A stretch of DNA of 64,000 bases from Dasypus novemcinctus (lineage: Eukaryota > Chordata > Mammalia > Cingulata > Dasypodidae). The translations under genes were made by a program, and so were the position numbers. Location of the stretch: positions 27,187,294 to 27,251,293 of the forward strand of contig NC_080698.1 in the NCBI RefSeq assembly GCF_030445035.2, written 5' to 3'. Under the pieces are notes generated by a model that saw only the letters and a program-made list of their open reading frames with translations, did no database searches and was not told where the DNA came from. Shown here one piece after another: positions 1 to 12,394 of the stretch. The number at the start of each line of letters is the position of its first letter. Positions within the stretch are counted from its first letter, which is position 1.

Positions 1-1480
1 CCCTGCACACACACGGACCCAAGAAAGAATGATCTTAGTCAAAATGTGAATACTTCTGAAGTTGAGAAATTCTAGTATAATAAAATGAAATGAACATTTA
101 ATTTCCAAATCAAAGAAGCCCAATTTGAATGCCAAGTACCTTGGGCAAGGTATTCAGCTTTTCTTAACCTCTCTTTCCACACGTTTAATATGGTAAAGAA
201 TGAACAGATGAGAAAGTGCCAGGCACATCAAAAGCGCCCCCTCCCAATGTCTTATGAATTGGAATCACTACTATTTTATAACTGCAACTCTTTCCCACCC
301 ATCCCCATTTCCTCTAGGATTTTACTAAGAAGCAAAGAAAAGAGGAACCCAGCCAACTCTGAAAGCCCACTCTAGGTCAACAGTTTGCATGAAGCTCATT
401 TAATAATTTCAACCCCTATTGTGTTTAAATTTATGTTTGAGGAACCCAGGGTGGGGAAGGTCACAAATTAACTTGTTTTTAAAATGTGTGCTGTTTTCCA
501 AAGGACAACTGCAATTCAATGACCAATGAGCCAAATAAAAGAAAGAAATGCAAAACTTTCCCACTCGGTTTTTTAAAAACTTGTCAGTGACAAATGCTTT
601 TCTCAAATAATCACGAATATCTTCTCTGATTTAACTGAAGACCTATTTAAGTAGAAAAAAGATGCTTGACTATCTGACAAAAAAAAAAAGGTAATTTCTC
701 CCTTGCTAATAACCATAATAAAGGCTCAGCAGTGAACACTACATAATGTATTAGGGCCATAATCCTCAATTCACTTTATAAAAATAGGACTCGCCTGCTG
801 TAAACCACACCAACAACTCACGAGTCTAGCATCCAGTTTCCTGTTACTCTTGCCCCAAAACCAAATCCTCAGAGAAAGGTAGGGTAACCATATAATTCAT
901 CTGCCAAACCAGGAAACTAAAGTCTGCAAAGGAGCACTCATAATAACTATACAGGACAACAAATGTAATCTGGATATGGCCAAGCAAACTGGAACATCTG
1001 GTCAACCTACTCAGAGGTAGCCGTGGTTAACAGTTCCATACCATTTAAGACTTTATTATTTCTAAGGCAAACACAAACTTAGTGGTACTTGTGAATGTGT
1101 TACATGAATGGATCATACTACAAATACCATTTCTCTCACCTGCTTTTTTTTTTTTTTTACGGAATACATCATGACATGTTTACATACTAGGTCACAGCGA
1201 TCTCATTCTTTCTAATTGGACACAGAATATACCACTGTCAGGAGTTGTAATTTTTTGCCACCTACAACATATATAAGTTGATTTCTAATTGTCATTATGA
1301 GCAATGCAACAGAGAACTTATATATCTTGCATGAGTTGACTATTTACAGAAAATAAGTCAAAGGTGATACCATTTTTAGTGAGTTCTTTTCAAATATTCT
1401 CCAAAAAGGCTTTATCAAATTCTATCAAGACCCACAGTTAAGGAACACTTTTAATTTCTTCCAGGGCGGTACAGGGAATA
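1..1480. other. Intronic DNA, no recognisable feature
   Basis: AT-rich sequence with a poly(T) tract at about 1144-1158. The short frames at 190-375 and 409-606 resemble nothing known. I see no repeat family with confidence. Confidence 0.5.
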
Positions 1481-1489
1481 TGCTATCTC

Positions 1490-1960
1490 ATTTTATTATT
1501 TTCTTACATGTTCCCTCAACTCCAGACACTCTGTCTGCCTCTAGGCCTTTGCTCCTGCTGTTCACTTCACTTAGAATATTTTACTCCCTCTTTACCCAAA
1601 TCTACCAATGAGAAGCACAATGACCTCCATGAGGCCCGTGCTGAGCCTGAGGACTAAAAACCACCTTCACACCATCTTTTCCTCCTAGGAATGCACATAG
1701 CATTGTTTGTTTGTTTTTCCCGCTGCCCCCTTAATGCTAGGCAGAGTCCACAGTCAACCCAAAATTATGAGGACTCAGAAGCCAGTGGTTATGCTCATAC
1801 ACAGGCCTGGAATCAATCTGACCTAGATTGGGTTCCCAGCTCCACTACTCCCCTTGGGTCAAACCAACTTTCCCCAATCCAGGCCAGTTTCTTTATTTAT
1901 AAAAGAGAAATTAGAAATAGTACATGCTCTAAGGTTGAAGATCCTATGAAAAAATGTTTG
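1490..1960 (+). repeat. Ancient L2/MIR-like fragments
   Basis: 1490-1670 has wording typical of L2 (CTCTGTCTGCCTCTAGG...). 1800-1960 resembles the MIR core: a tRNA-type head with 'ctccactactc', then a 'tttctttatttataaaa' segment. Both are heavily diverged. Confidence 0.4.
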
Positions 1961-2029
1961 GAAAGCATTTAACACGTAAGAGGAGATCAAGAAATGCTAA
2001 CAATTCAATTTATTACTTTTTAATAATAG

Positions 2030-2140
2030 CATTGATTCCTTGAGGGCATCAACTGATTCAACTGTGAGTCTAATGAAACTTAACACATTATTTTGCACAC
2101 AGAAATTAAATGATATATGTGTTTGTTGAATGAAGCCTTT
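2030..2140 (+). repeat. L2 3' end fragment
   Basis: Starts 'ccttgagggcatcaac' and ends 'gtttgttgaatgaa', the usual L2 3' terminal layout. Confidence 0.5.
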
Positions 2141-2167
2141 AATCACTGTTGCTCACTGGATTAAATA

Positions 2168-2350
2168 ATAATAGTAACTATTTATTGAGCGCTTACTATG
2201 TGCTAGGCAGTCTGATGAATATTTCTCAAGGACTTTCTCATTTAATCCTCATAACTCAATGAGGTAATATTTTACAGATAGAAAACTAAGGTGTGAAGAT
2301 GTTATAAATCTCATCCAAGGGCAGGAGTGGATAGGGCATTCAGGCCCAGG
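2168..2350 (-). repeat. MIR (antisense)
   Basis: Contains 'attgagcgcttactatgtgc' followed by 'tcatttaatcctcataac' and 'attttacagatagaaaac', the reverse-complement order of MIR landmarks. Confidence 0.75.
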
Positions 2351-3200
2351 ACTGTGCCTTAAATGTTACCCCACATACACACTGCTTCAATTATGACCTT
2401 AGAGAGAGAAGAAATCAACTCCTAGTCCTACTCACAGGCAAGCTCTTCAAGAGAACATACAGATGCTTTTATATCTGTGAGGCCTGGATTATGCGGGCTG
2501 GGGGAGGAGGAGGAGGGCAGGACGCTGTTTAGTCCCACCTACCCCACTGCTTAGTACAATCACTACTCAGCCATGGCTATCCCTTACTCAGTGACCCCCA
2601 CCAGATCTCGGGAAAGCCGAGTCAACCCAAGCGCTCCCAGGCAAGCGGCCCCGGAGCTGATGCCAGCTGCAGCCATCAGCTCCAAGTGTGTATTCATACG
2701 GTTCTGGCACAGAGCTTCATCCCCAAAACAGGAAACATGACTGGCATTGTGACAGTGTTTGGAACAATTCAAAGGTAGCCTGGTACACCACCGCCATGTC
2801 AGGAACATTGAGCCCCACAAAGGCCTACGGCAAATCCTCAGCCCACAGGGCCCACCTTTGGGGCAGACGCAATGTCCTCCTTACAGCCATGTAGATGCAA
2901 CAGACATGCAATTAATAACTGTTCAGTGAATTCCAAAGATTTATCTTCACATCTATAAATACGGCATTAAACTCCTTCTGCCGACAAAGAAACCCAGCAC
3001 AGGCATTATGAGGGGACAGGTCCTGGATCACTATTAGAAAAGCAGAAATAGAACAGGACGCCTAGTAAGTACAAAGTGCCCCCCACACACACAGTCACGC
3101 TGACTGTAACACCATTCACAGGGCCTCTGGTAACTGTCCCTGTCAAATGTCGATGGTCTTTCTTGATTTCAAAAAACATAAAGGAAAGGCAGAATGAACA

Positions 3201-3418
3201 GAGTGGATGTGGCTCAAGCAATTGGGTGCCCACCTCCCACACAGGAGGTGCCAGATTTCGTTCCTGGTGCCTCTTGAAAAAATAAAAACAAACAACAAGC
3301 AAAACAAACAAAAAAACCAACTCAGGCAAGCAGATGTGGCTCAGTGGTGAGTGCTGGCTTCCCACATACCAGGTCCTGGGGTCAATCCTGGGCCCTGGTA
3401 CCTCAAAAAAAAAAAAAC
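3201..3418 (+). repeat. DAS-type dimeric tRNA-derived SINE
   Basis: Two tRNA-like monomers, each with 'atgtggctca' near the front, a 'cttcccacata/cctcccacaca' middle and a 'ggtacctc/ggtgcctc' end. They are joined by an A-rich linker with AAAC units and closed by a poly(A) tail at 3405-3417. Confidence 0.8.
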
Positions 3419-3514
3419 CTGTGAGCTTCTGTTTTCTTATCAGTAACTGGGACTACAGCCAACCACCTCCCAGAGTTTGTAAGAGCATCTGTCACTCCTG
3501 CATCAGAAAGAACC

Positions 3515-3715
3515 TAGCTGGTACCCCAGCTCTGCCATTAACATCAGTGCCAGAAAATATCTTAACCTCTCTGAGCCTCATTTCCTTTTCTGTAAATGGG
3601 AATGATTATAACACCTACATTTCATAAATTTGTTTGAGGAGTAAATGAGTTAATACAGACCACTTACAGCAAAGTACATACAGAGCAAGGGCTATGTAAA
3701 TAGAAAGCTATTACT
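3515..3715 (+). repeat. MIR (sense)
   Basis: 'ctctgccattaac', 'cttaacctctctgagcctca', 'ttctgtaaatggg' and 'gtaaatgagttaatac' occur in MIR order. Confidence 0.75.
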
Positions 3716-3719
3716 TTCA

Positions 3720-6100
3720 ATAAGAATTTAATGAGATAAAAGTATGCAAACATTTTTATAAGTTATAAATGACTACCAGTTTAATTTTGAGCCTGTTCAC
3801 ACTGTAATAATCAATAGAAATCAAAAATGACCAAACCAGGCAACTGCCCAAGCATAAAGTTTATTGGAAAATGTCTATATGTACAACCATGGCATGCTTC
3901 TATCATTACATCAATCACTCTAGAATACTGAAGATCCAGGATTCATTTAATTGCTCTATAATCATCTGTAGCTTCCTGTAGAGAGTGGTGACTAAATTCA
4001 GACTTCAAATAAGAGACCTAAAGGAAACAACATAAAGATAGTATACTTAGAATGTGTTGCTATCAAATCTGCTACATACAATTTGGTCCAACAAATTCAG
4101 CTCCATAAAATCTAAGAGGAGGTGGTAGTGCCAGGAAGATAAAAACCCAGAGTGTTAAACAGAAGTGTTTTGAGTCAATTACACAGTCAATTCAGCGCCT
4201 CCACAAGCCTAAAATCAAAAGTATCAGATTCAAAAGAGGAAAACTGACAAACTTAATATAATAAAAACTATCATTTATTCAACGTTGCCTTTGCTCTCTG
4301 GATTCCGTACCGACAGCTCTGCTGTCCACTTCACAGAAGTAAAATCACGCACCCAAGCTCACTTAGCAAGTAGGCAGGGGGCCTGGGCTTGAACATAGAC
4401 TTTTTGAAGTCCAGAGCTTGTGCACATAGCAACTGAACAGATGGCCTCCAGCCCAGAAAAGTGGAGGCACTGACCAGGTCAAAGCGGATGGGGGGATTAA
4501 AGCCCACGGCGCCGAAGATCAACACACACACCCTTCACCACTTGCTCGACGTGCCACAGACACGGCAGGCAGTAACGCTGGCAAAGCTGCACCCTGGCAA
4601 TATATCTTCCCCATTAGAGCTGGAATCACTAGGTAAGTGATGGTCCCAATAGAGCTGGGAAGGTCAGGTAAACCTGCAAGAAAGGAAGAAAAGCAGAAGA
4701 GAGGAGGCCAGACGTCTAGATAATCTAACCGCACCTGTTTTCTAAGGAGGGTGAGAAGACAAAACTCCAAGAGGACCCTGCCACATCCAGGACTGTGCAA
4801 GAACCATTGCTGGGAACCCTGCAGTGACCCTGCTCCCAGCCTACACGTCTGAGGAGACAGAGAATTAGTCAGTGCTGGAAGGTGCAAGCACTTGTGTCTG
4901 GACACGTGCAGGGTGTGGCCGTAGACAGGGAAACAGAGAGGCTCTGTGCTGCTGCTGAGCCAGGCTCGGGCACACCCACCTGGGAGGGGCAAACCTCCTG
5001 GGAGGGGCAAACACACCTGGGAGGGGCAAACCCCGAGAGGGGCAAACCCCCTGGGAGGTGCAGCACGCTCCTCCCCTGCAGCCCACCCTGGGAGGGAGCC
5101 GGGCCTTGGGCTTCCTCACACCGAGGCTCTAGGAGGTTCCGCATGAACTGACGCAGGGTGTGGTGCCACCTGCAGGGGCTCCTCCCAGTCCAGGTGCCAC
5201 CACCCTGGAGGGCTTCCAAGCTGGAGGAAACCCATCACCTTCACTTGACCCGCTGTCTAACCTTGGACAGGGAACCGTTTCTTGAGCCTCCGCCCCTGAC
5301 CTCTAAAACGCGGAGGACGGCATACATGCTCACAGCTCCTCCTGGGGAGTCAGAGATGATGCTCTGGGGGGGGCTCAGAAGGAAGCCCGACCTGGCCAGC
5401 GCTGAAGCAGTTCTGCCCTCATCCGTCTTGCCCTCCTCTCCCTGGGTCTCCCTGGGTTTTCACGCTCATACTTTAAGCCTGACAGGCAGCCTCATAGCAC
5501 AAGGTGGGGAGGTGAGGGCTGGAAGGCTTCCCAAAAGTGAAAATAAAGAAAGACTTTTAGGAAAACACAATAGAGGAGGAGAAAGCCCTTAGGGGAGGCA
5601 AACACTGGGCAAGCCAGAGAACCAACTGCAATAAAAGGAAAAGCAAATGTCTTTCCTCTTTGGAAGTCAATATCTGTAAATTGCTTTATTATCTTGGATT
5701 CATTTTTTTTTTCCTCCTCTTATCTTGGTCAGAGACAGGGTTCCTACCTTTTGCAGCTGTACTTCACACACACACACACCGCACATTTCGATGACAGTAC
5801 TTTCGACTGGCATCACTCATGAGACCTAAAAGTAGACTATCTTCCTACAAAGACTCTATGCCTGGTTAACAGCATTTGATCATGCTCTATTCCCCCAAGA
5901 TGACATTCCTTTCCCTATTCCCCAACCAGGGTATTCAGAGCCAGGATCCGAACCCAATCTATTCCAAAACTCTTACTCACCAAGCTGCCTTCCACCAGGC
6001 ACTAAAACTTAAAATATAAGGGAGGAAGTACCTGTCTTTAGGTGCTTGTCAGCTAATAAAAATTCCCAAACATACCACGGTATCAATGGAAGTATGTGGC
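3720..6100. other. Intronic DNA, partly GC-rich, no gene
   Basis: 3720-4300 is AT-rich and featureless. 4330-4460 resembles an antisense MIR tail ('caagctcacttagcaagtaggcag'). 4500-5600 is unusually GC-rich for this intron and holds a minisatellite (4979-5064). The overlapping frames of 66-165 codons here, on both strands, are a by-product of GC content. A short CA repeat lies at about 5767-5780. Confidence 0.5.
4979..5064 (+). repeat. Minisatellite, five imperfect units of about 16-19 bp
   Basis: A unit close to CCTGGGAGGGGCAAAC repeats five times with short variable joins; the last unit is degenerate (CTGGGAGGTGCAGC). A further half unit appears near 5088. Confidence 0.85.
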
Positions 6101-6109
6101 ACCCTTTTA

Positions 6110-6290
6110 ATAAGCCCTTTGCATGGTTAACTTATTAAATCACCAAAACAACCCAATTAGATTCTATACTATTGTTATTTTTTTACAGAAGAGGACACTG
6201 AAGCACAAGGTCACACAGCTGGTCAGAGGTGGATCTAAAATTGAAACCATGGAAGCCCCTCCCAATCATTACATTTTGAGGCCTGTGATC
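6110..6290 (-). repeat. MIR (antisense), diverged
   Basis: 'ttttttacagaagaggacactgaag' followed by 'aaggtcacacagctggtcagaggtgg' is the antisense MIR core. Confidence 0.65.
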
Positions 6291-6871
6291 TAAATATACC
6301 TGCGTCAGTCTTTGGTGGCCAGTGATGGGGCTGGGGACCCTCTTTGAAACCCCTGGCTCTGGGGGCTCAACATCTTCATCAGCTACCCTGAGCTCAGTCT
6401 TTCACCTCACTCAGCATAATACAGGTTAGTCCCAATTACTTATCTCCCATTCTCCTCCTTCAAGTCCTTGCTTGTCCAGCTTTGCCAGCAGGCTGAGAAC
6501 TTGCTGCCTGCTCACCTCTAATTCTGTGCTTTGGGAATCTACCATGTATTCCCCAGCACTGTTCAAAGTTTCTGGTTAGTTCTCACCTCTTCTCTAAGCC
6601 ACTTCTACATGTGAAAAGCACCTATAAACCCCAAGAAGGCAGTCACTTTGGATGGCTCATTCATACATTCAACAAATGTTTAAGCTGTGCACATGACACC
6701 AGTCCAAGCACTACCTAGCCACAAGGATAGTAGAATATATAAATCAGGTTCCAAGGTAATTACATCATGGATGGTGGTGACTGATGAGAAGAAAATAAAA
6801 TAGGATGATGAGGTGGTGGGTGACTGGTGGGGGTGGCGGTTCCCATGAGAAGATAACATTTGAGTCTCAAC

Positions 6872-7097
6872 CAGGGTTTCTCAAATATGACGCTAATTAC
6901 ATTCCAGGCTGGATAACTCTATCTTGCGGGGGCTGTCCTGTGCATTGTAGATGTTTAGCAGCATCCCTATACCTTCTAACCATTAGATGCCAGAAACATC
7001 TCTCTAGATGTAACAGCTCAAACCATCCTCAGAACAGACAAATGTCCTCTGTGATGGGAGTGGGGGGTACAAAATCACCTCCAGCTGAAAATCACTG
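6872..7097 (-). repeat. MER20-like hAT element
   Basis: Begins CAGGGTTTCTCAAA, contains 'gggctgtcctgtgcattgtag' style sequence and 'cagcatccct', and ends AAAATCACTG. This is MER20 in reverse orientation by my memory of the consensus. Confidence 0.75.
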
Positions 7098-7104
7098 ATG
7101 TTGG

Positions 7105-7335
7105 ATAATATTTAACAACACAAGCTCTGAAGTAGGAACTTGGTTAGAACTGCTGCTCCACCAGCTATTGAGTTCAGGGAAACTACTTAACCCTTCTAAG
7201 ACTCAATCTTCATCAGTAAAATGGGTAAAATAATATCTACCTCAAAATGATGTAATGAAGTAAAAGAAAGATATTATCTGTACAGAGCTTGATATTGGGC
7301 TAGTATAACAAAGGGTCAATAAATGGGAGCTTTTT
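7105..7335 (+). repeat. MIR (sense)
   Basis: 'aacacaagctctgaagtagg', 'aactacttaacccttctaag', 'catcagtaaaatgggtaaaa' and 'gggtcaataaatgggagct' in MIR order. Confidence 0.75.
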
Positions 7336-7344
7336 AAATTATTA

Positions 7345-7690
7345 TTAGAGCAATTGTAGATTTACAGAGAGTACAAAGTTCCCATATACCTCCCTCTCAG
7401 TTTTCCCTACTATTAACATTTTGCAATATTGTGGCATATTTGTTACATGTTCATGAAACAATATTACTATAATTATGCTATTAACTTTGGCCAACTGTTC
7501 ACTCTTTCTGTTGTAGAGTTCTATGAGTGTGTATATGTGTGTGTATGTGTGTATATGTGGTATTAACTTATAGACAGTCCAAAAACTCCCCTTGAATGGT
7601 TTTAATTAAATACACAAAGCAGTACCTCTCTCCCTATAATCTATTGCCAAAACTTTTCCATTGGGAGCTGTTATTTTTTTAACCCATCTG
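7345..7690 (-). repeat. L1M-type 3' region (antisense)
   Basis: T-rich strand with 'ttcccatatacctccctc', 'tattaacattttgcaatatt' and 'gtggcatatttgttacatg', typical of the old L1ME/MC 3' UTR read backwards. A TGTG/TATG microsatellite is inside (7529-7557). Confidence 0.65.
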
Positions 7691-7699
7691 GTTCAGAAC

Positions 7700-9390
7700 T
7701 CATAGCCAAGAAGTCTACCTCTTGCCTAGTCTGTATTCATTTACAGTAGAATTTCCCATGGCATCTGTCAGTTTTGATCCCTTCTAGATTCACCATCATC
7801 CTGGGGGTAGGTGTGGGAAGTGGATGCCAGTTGGTTACTCTACCTCAGCATCTATTTTCCATGGCTTCTCCCTTCTTAACAGCACTTGCATGTTCCTTAG
7901 AGAATCAAGTCTCCTTTCCCCTACTGCGCAACAGTTGCCTGGATGACGACAGATCCCACTACCCTTGAAGGTGGGCACGGACTTGCATAAGCCTAAGTGA
8001 TTGGTTTAGGAACTGCAGACCTAACACTCAGCATACTGCATCCCTCTGGCTCCCCATTTTACCATGGCCACCCACCTGCAAACAAGAGAAGCTATCTTGA
8101 GGCCAAGGCAGCACAGACTTCCACCCAGAAGATAAATACTTTTCTAGTTTGAACAAAGGCACCATATCAATAGTGGCAGCTCTAAAGCAAATCACTGAGA
8201 AACCAGGTCCAGACCCTGGTCCAACCCTACCTGAAGTTCCTTTCTCCTCCTGAAATTCTTAATTATATGCATCAGCTAACCATTTGTTGTTTAAGCCATA
8301 TAGAGCTGAGTTTTTTTATTACTTGTAAACAAAAGCATCAAGATGATACAACTGAAAAAAAAAAAAAAAAAAGATGATACAACTGTTCAACTGTACGACA
8401 CCAATGGAACTCAGAGCCTCCCACCCAGCATAAAATACCAAATATTTTACTCAACCATGCATTATTGCAGGTGCTAGAAACAGAGCAGTCAGCCAGAGAA
8501 ACAGCATCCCTAACCTGGTGGAGCATATCAGTGCTGTATAAACTACTTCTGTAGGGAGAACAGGCCCATTGCCATATGCAGAGCTTCTTTACGAAAACTG
8601 TTATTGCGTTGATAAAAAAGGCCAAAAGGACACGAAAACACAGCCTATACCGAGATTTCACATTTAACTAACATCAACCCAAGGTGTCATTCCAGCTTCT
8701 TCTTGATGGAGCACAGCTGGACGTGATGCCAAAGAAATGTTATGGTCCTTGCCCTTTATAATGGCATTATCTTCCATGCTGTTTGGCAGGGTAGACACTA
8801 GCTAGCCACATGGCTACTTAAGATTTAAATTTAAATTATATTTAAGTAATGTAAAATTCAGTTCCTCAGGCATACTAGCCATATTTCAAGCACACACACA
8901 GCACTTGTGGCTAGTAAATAAAATTACTGGGTTGCATAGAGAGAGAGCATTTCCATTATTGCATACAATTCTATCAGGGTGCAACTCACTCTGCAGTACA
9001 TCCAGCATAGACCATGTACTTTTCTCATTTTCTTTTTTCTTAATAAACTCTTTACTCCCTTGTCTACCCTTAAAAAAAAAAAAAAAAAAGTTCTATTGGG
9101 CAGTGCTGACTTAGAAAATAAAGTTCTTTCCTACAGAGTTCCCTTTCTATTTTAAAAAGCTGATCATGGTGCTGTGGAAAAGAGAAAATGATCTTCCTCA
9201 TAAACATATGCACACCCCCAATATTTGCCCCCTAAAAAGACTAGCTCAAATAACTCAATTTGTCATTCTGTTCTTGACTGCCTCCCCCCAATCAATGTTC
9301 ATTCAAGTGTATAGTGCTGTCTCTTGCCATCATTTATTAGGCAACTGGAATTGGAAACTCCAGTATTTTAGAGCTTGGAGCTCCAACTCT
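7700..9390. other. Intronic DNA without a gene
   Basis: No repeat family is recognised with confidence. It includes two poly(A) tracts (8355-8370; 9072-9088) and AT-rich stretches. The frame at 7774-7968 and that at 8338-8661 (which reads through the poly(A) in antisense) show no known domain. Confidence 0.45.
8340..8385 (+). repeat. Poly(A)-only insertion flanked by a 15-bp direct repeat
   Basis: AAGATGATACAACTG occurs at 8340-8354 and again at 8371-8385 with only A residues between. This is the form expected of an L1-type insertion that kept nothing but the tail, though local duplication with slippage is possible. Confidence 0.75.
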
Positions 9391-9394
9391 GGAC

Positions 9395-9541
9395 ATCCCA
9401 CAATCAGTCAGAACTTTTTAAAACAGAGTGAATTCACAGGGTCCACCCCCTGAGGTGTGGGGTGAGGCCTAGGCACCCCCCATACTGAACAAACACCCAG
9501 GATGGTTCTGATCAGTGGCTATTTCAAGAACCACTCTCTGG
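9395..9541 (+). repeat. MER5A-like hAT fragment
   Basis: 'gaggtgtggggtgaggcctaggc' style core, then 'caggatggttctgat' and an end 'caagaaccactct', matching MER5A in sense order. Its 5' end is poorly defined. Confidence 0.5.
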
Positions 9542-9719
9542 ACTTAGGGCACCAGGACTCAGCTGGGCAGGGAGATACAGTCAGAACCATTAAGGAAGCA
9601 ACCCCAGCCCACGCTGACACCCAGCTTGAAAACGCCCCCAGATGATTCTGATGCACTTTCCATTCACCCAAACCCCATTTCTGAGCTGCCGTTTCCAAGT
9701 TGATCATATAGAAGCTGCT

Positions 9720-11205
9720 AAGCCTGCAATCTGATAGCAGTCATCAGGGGAATATAAGTGGCTGGTAAAAGGGGCATAGGGCTGCAAATTGCCCCTGCAG
9801 CCTTTTCAGAACGACTCTTTTCCCTCGGGAATTGAGGCATCAGGGCGACCCGTTTATTAAACCTCACAGACAGACTTTTCCCACCAAAAATGACCCCAAT
9901 AGTAACAACCAGCTATGTTATCCCATTGAAGACTTCCTCTCACAATCATCTTTCTTTGAGATAATTTATTACACATACACTAGTTAAAGCTTACATTTTT
10001 AACTAAAACATCACAGAAATATCTTCACGTTGCTTAAGCAAGCCAAGGCCTTTCTTACTGAGGCAGTATTTTCCCAGAGTTAGAGAGAGATAAATAGGCA
10101 ATAGCTACATGCATTTTCCTTTCTTGGGCCTCTTATTTCCTCAACTTTTCTCTTATTAATTGATATATTAATATTGATATATTAATAATATATATATCAA
10201 TAATATATAACATATCAATATTGAGATAACATTTTTGTGCTGTCAGAAGAGTTTTCATATTCACTGTGGGTTTGTGCTATGGCACCGCCACACTCTACCC
10301 TTTAAAAAAGGAAGATCCAAAACATAGGAATGTTATCAAAGACAGCCTGCCCTAAAAAAAAAAAAAAACCATGGAATATATGCTTTTCCTGCTTCCTCTT
10401 ATGCCTGAGCATTTTTAAAGCAGCGAAGAGAAGCAAAATTTCAAGCCATTTTAGGGGGCTTCCACTTACCCCAATTTAGTTATCATAATGGAGGAAATGG
10501 ATCCGAGCACAGAGTAGTCTAAACTTAAAAACTCTCCTTTGTTTTGCGCTGATCCAACGTGCTGGATTACACATGCAATATCCAATCTAAGATCTGAATT
10601 CCTAGACAGCCTATTCTTATTCTAATATGTGTACAGAAGGAGGGAAGGGGACTTTAAAAGGCAAGAATAGAAACACAATCCAAATCCAAACCCAGGACTT
10701 TTGCTGCCAACTCTGCAGTTTAAATTTTGTAGGGAACCCTTCCTTGCTTTGCTCCTTGATAGAAAAATTGCATCGACTAACCTTCTAATCTGAATTACCT
10801 GAATGCCTTTCCTCATGCCCAGTGCAGCAAACCTGGGGCTGAACATGAATTATGCAATGCAAAGCAATCCATTATGCAAGCAGGAAAGCAAGAAGGGCTG
10901 CACTGCTTTTCAAAGAACAAAATTCCACCAGGTAACGTCAGCACTGAGGAACAGATGTCCACTAGTCTTAGAGGTTAATCGTATCCTGACAGCATCCAGT
11001 CTTGGAGGGATGGCTTGGGTCCTAATTTATCTATAGAATGTCCAAATAAGTTCTGCTATTAGGGACTTTCCTGCCATATTTAAAATCTCCCTAAGACTTA
11101 TACATAAAGTTCATTCACTCACTCTTTTATTTGTTAAGGTTACACATGTATACCTTAGCCTAGAGAATATACACTATTCCTAGTACAAATTCACCTAAAC
11201 GCCAA
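9720..11205. other. Intronic DNA with an AT palindrome
   Basis: Mostly unique-looking AT-rich sequence. 10154-10227 is built of ATTGATATATTAATA-type units with inverted symmetry and could form a cruciform. A 14-A run is near 10354. Confidence 0.45.
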
Positions 11206-11209
11206 CTTC

Positions 11210-11630
11210 AAGATGCTATTTTGGGGAAGCAGATATGGATCAACAGCTAGAGCGTCCACCTACCATACAAGAGGTCCAAGGGTTCGATACCCAGGGCCTC
11301 CTGGCTCGTGTGGTGAGCTGACTCACGTGCAGTGCTGCAGCACGCCAGGAGTGCCAGCCCACAAAGGGATGCCCTTGTGTAAGAGTGCCCCCTGCGCAAG
11401 GAAGGGCCCCTGTGCAAGAAGAGCCGCCCCGCACAAAACTGCAACCTGCCCAGGAGTGGTGCCGCACACACGGAAAGCTGACACAGCAAGATGATGCAAC
11501 AAAAAGAGACACAACTCCCCAGCGCCGCCTGATGAGAATACAAGCAGACACAGAAGAACACACAGCAAATGGACAAAGAGAGCAGACAATGGGGGGGGAG
11601 ATGAAAAAATAAATAAAAAGATGCTATTTT
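11210..11630 (+). repeat. DAS-III-like SINE with 13-bp TSD
   Basis: AAGATGCTATTTT at 11210-11222 is repeated at 11618-11630, bounding a full-length element. It has a tRNA-like head ('agctagagcgtccacc', B box GGGTTCGATACCC), a body with CACGCCAGGAGTG-like units, and an A/AAAT-rich tail. It is antisense to MAGI1. Confidence 0.93.
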
Positions 11631-11814
11631 GTACCCAGTTCTAAGACTTGGCAAACCAGCATTCTGAGACAAAAGATTTTAAGAATTATGATCAGCTGTC
11701 ATAATATATACTATCCCCAGTTCCTCACAACTAAAAGTGGGGAGTTGTCAATGGCTAGAACTCAAATAAACTTACCTGGAAAAGAGGGCCAAACTGGACC
11801 ACCTCAAAAAATAT

Positions 11815-11938
11815 TTATTGACTCTCAACAAATATTCAGTGAGCTGGTCACTACATAGGCCCTGAAAATTCAGACATGAATAAGAAATGTGATTATTGCT
11901 CTTGAAGAAATGAAGTGTGAGACAGACAAATACAAACA
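11815..11938 (-). repeat. L2-like fragment (antisense)
   Basis: 'aaatatttattgactctcaac' and 'caaatattcagtgagc', followed by 'gaaaattcagacatgaataag', fit antisense L2. Confidence 0.5.
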
Positions 11939-11940
11939 AG

Positions 11941-11960
11941 AGGTTGCAAGCTTGCAACCT
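11941..11960. repeat. 20-bp perfect palindrome
   Basis: AGGTTGCAAGCTTGCAACCT is its own reverse complement with no spacer and contains a HindIII site at the centre. Function unknown. Confidence 0.9.
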
Positions 11961-12394
11961 GAGGACCAAATATGGCTCCCAGATGTGTTCTGTTTAGTTC
12001 ACCCATGCTTTCAAAAAATCTCTGAACCAAATTTTAAAGTCAGCAAAGTTCTTTTTTTATTCTTTATTTTTTTCAAGCTTCTGGATTCTCTTGAAAACTT
12101 CAAAGACCTGGCAACACTGGGCCAATGTTCCTACATGGCAGCAATAGGCTGAAGGTGAGAGGTGACTCCCCTTTTGGCAAGCCCTTCCAGTTTAGCCCAC
12201 TCTCCACCACTCCCTAACGTTCTTTAAAATATCTACTCAGTATGTGAGTTTTGGAATGCTTACTCTAAATAAATAATTCCAGGGCTAGGTACTATCTGCT
12301 ATCAAGTGAAAAACTACAGGACTCTCAGACATAGGTAGCAGTAATATAAATTAACAGACTCTCCAGACGGCAACATGATGGCAGGTATTAAAAT

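Noticed and set aside
2580..2890. Coding-like minus-strand island with two overlapping frames (2584-2820 and a neighbour frame)
   Set aside because: It reads somewhat like a frameshifted processed pseudogene, but I recognise no parent gene and see no poly(A) or flanking duplication.
4519..5219. Overlapping 84-165 codon frames on the minus strand
   Set aside because: They cover the GC-rich minisatellite block, overlap each other in several frames and show no domain.
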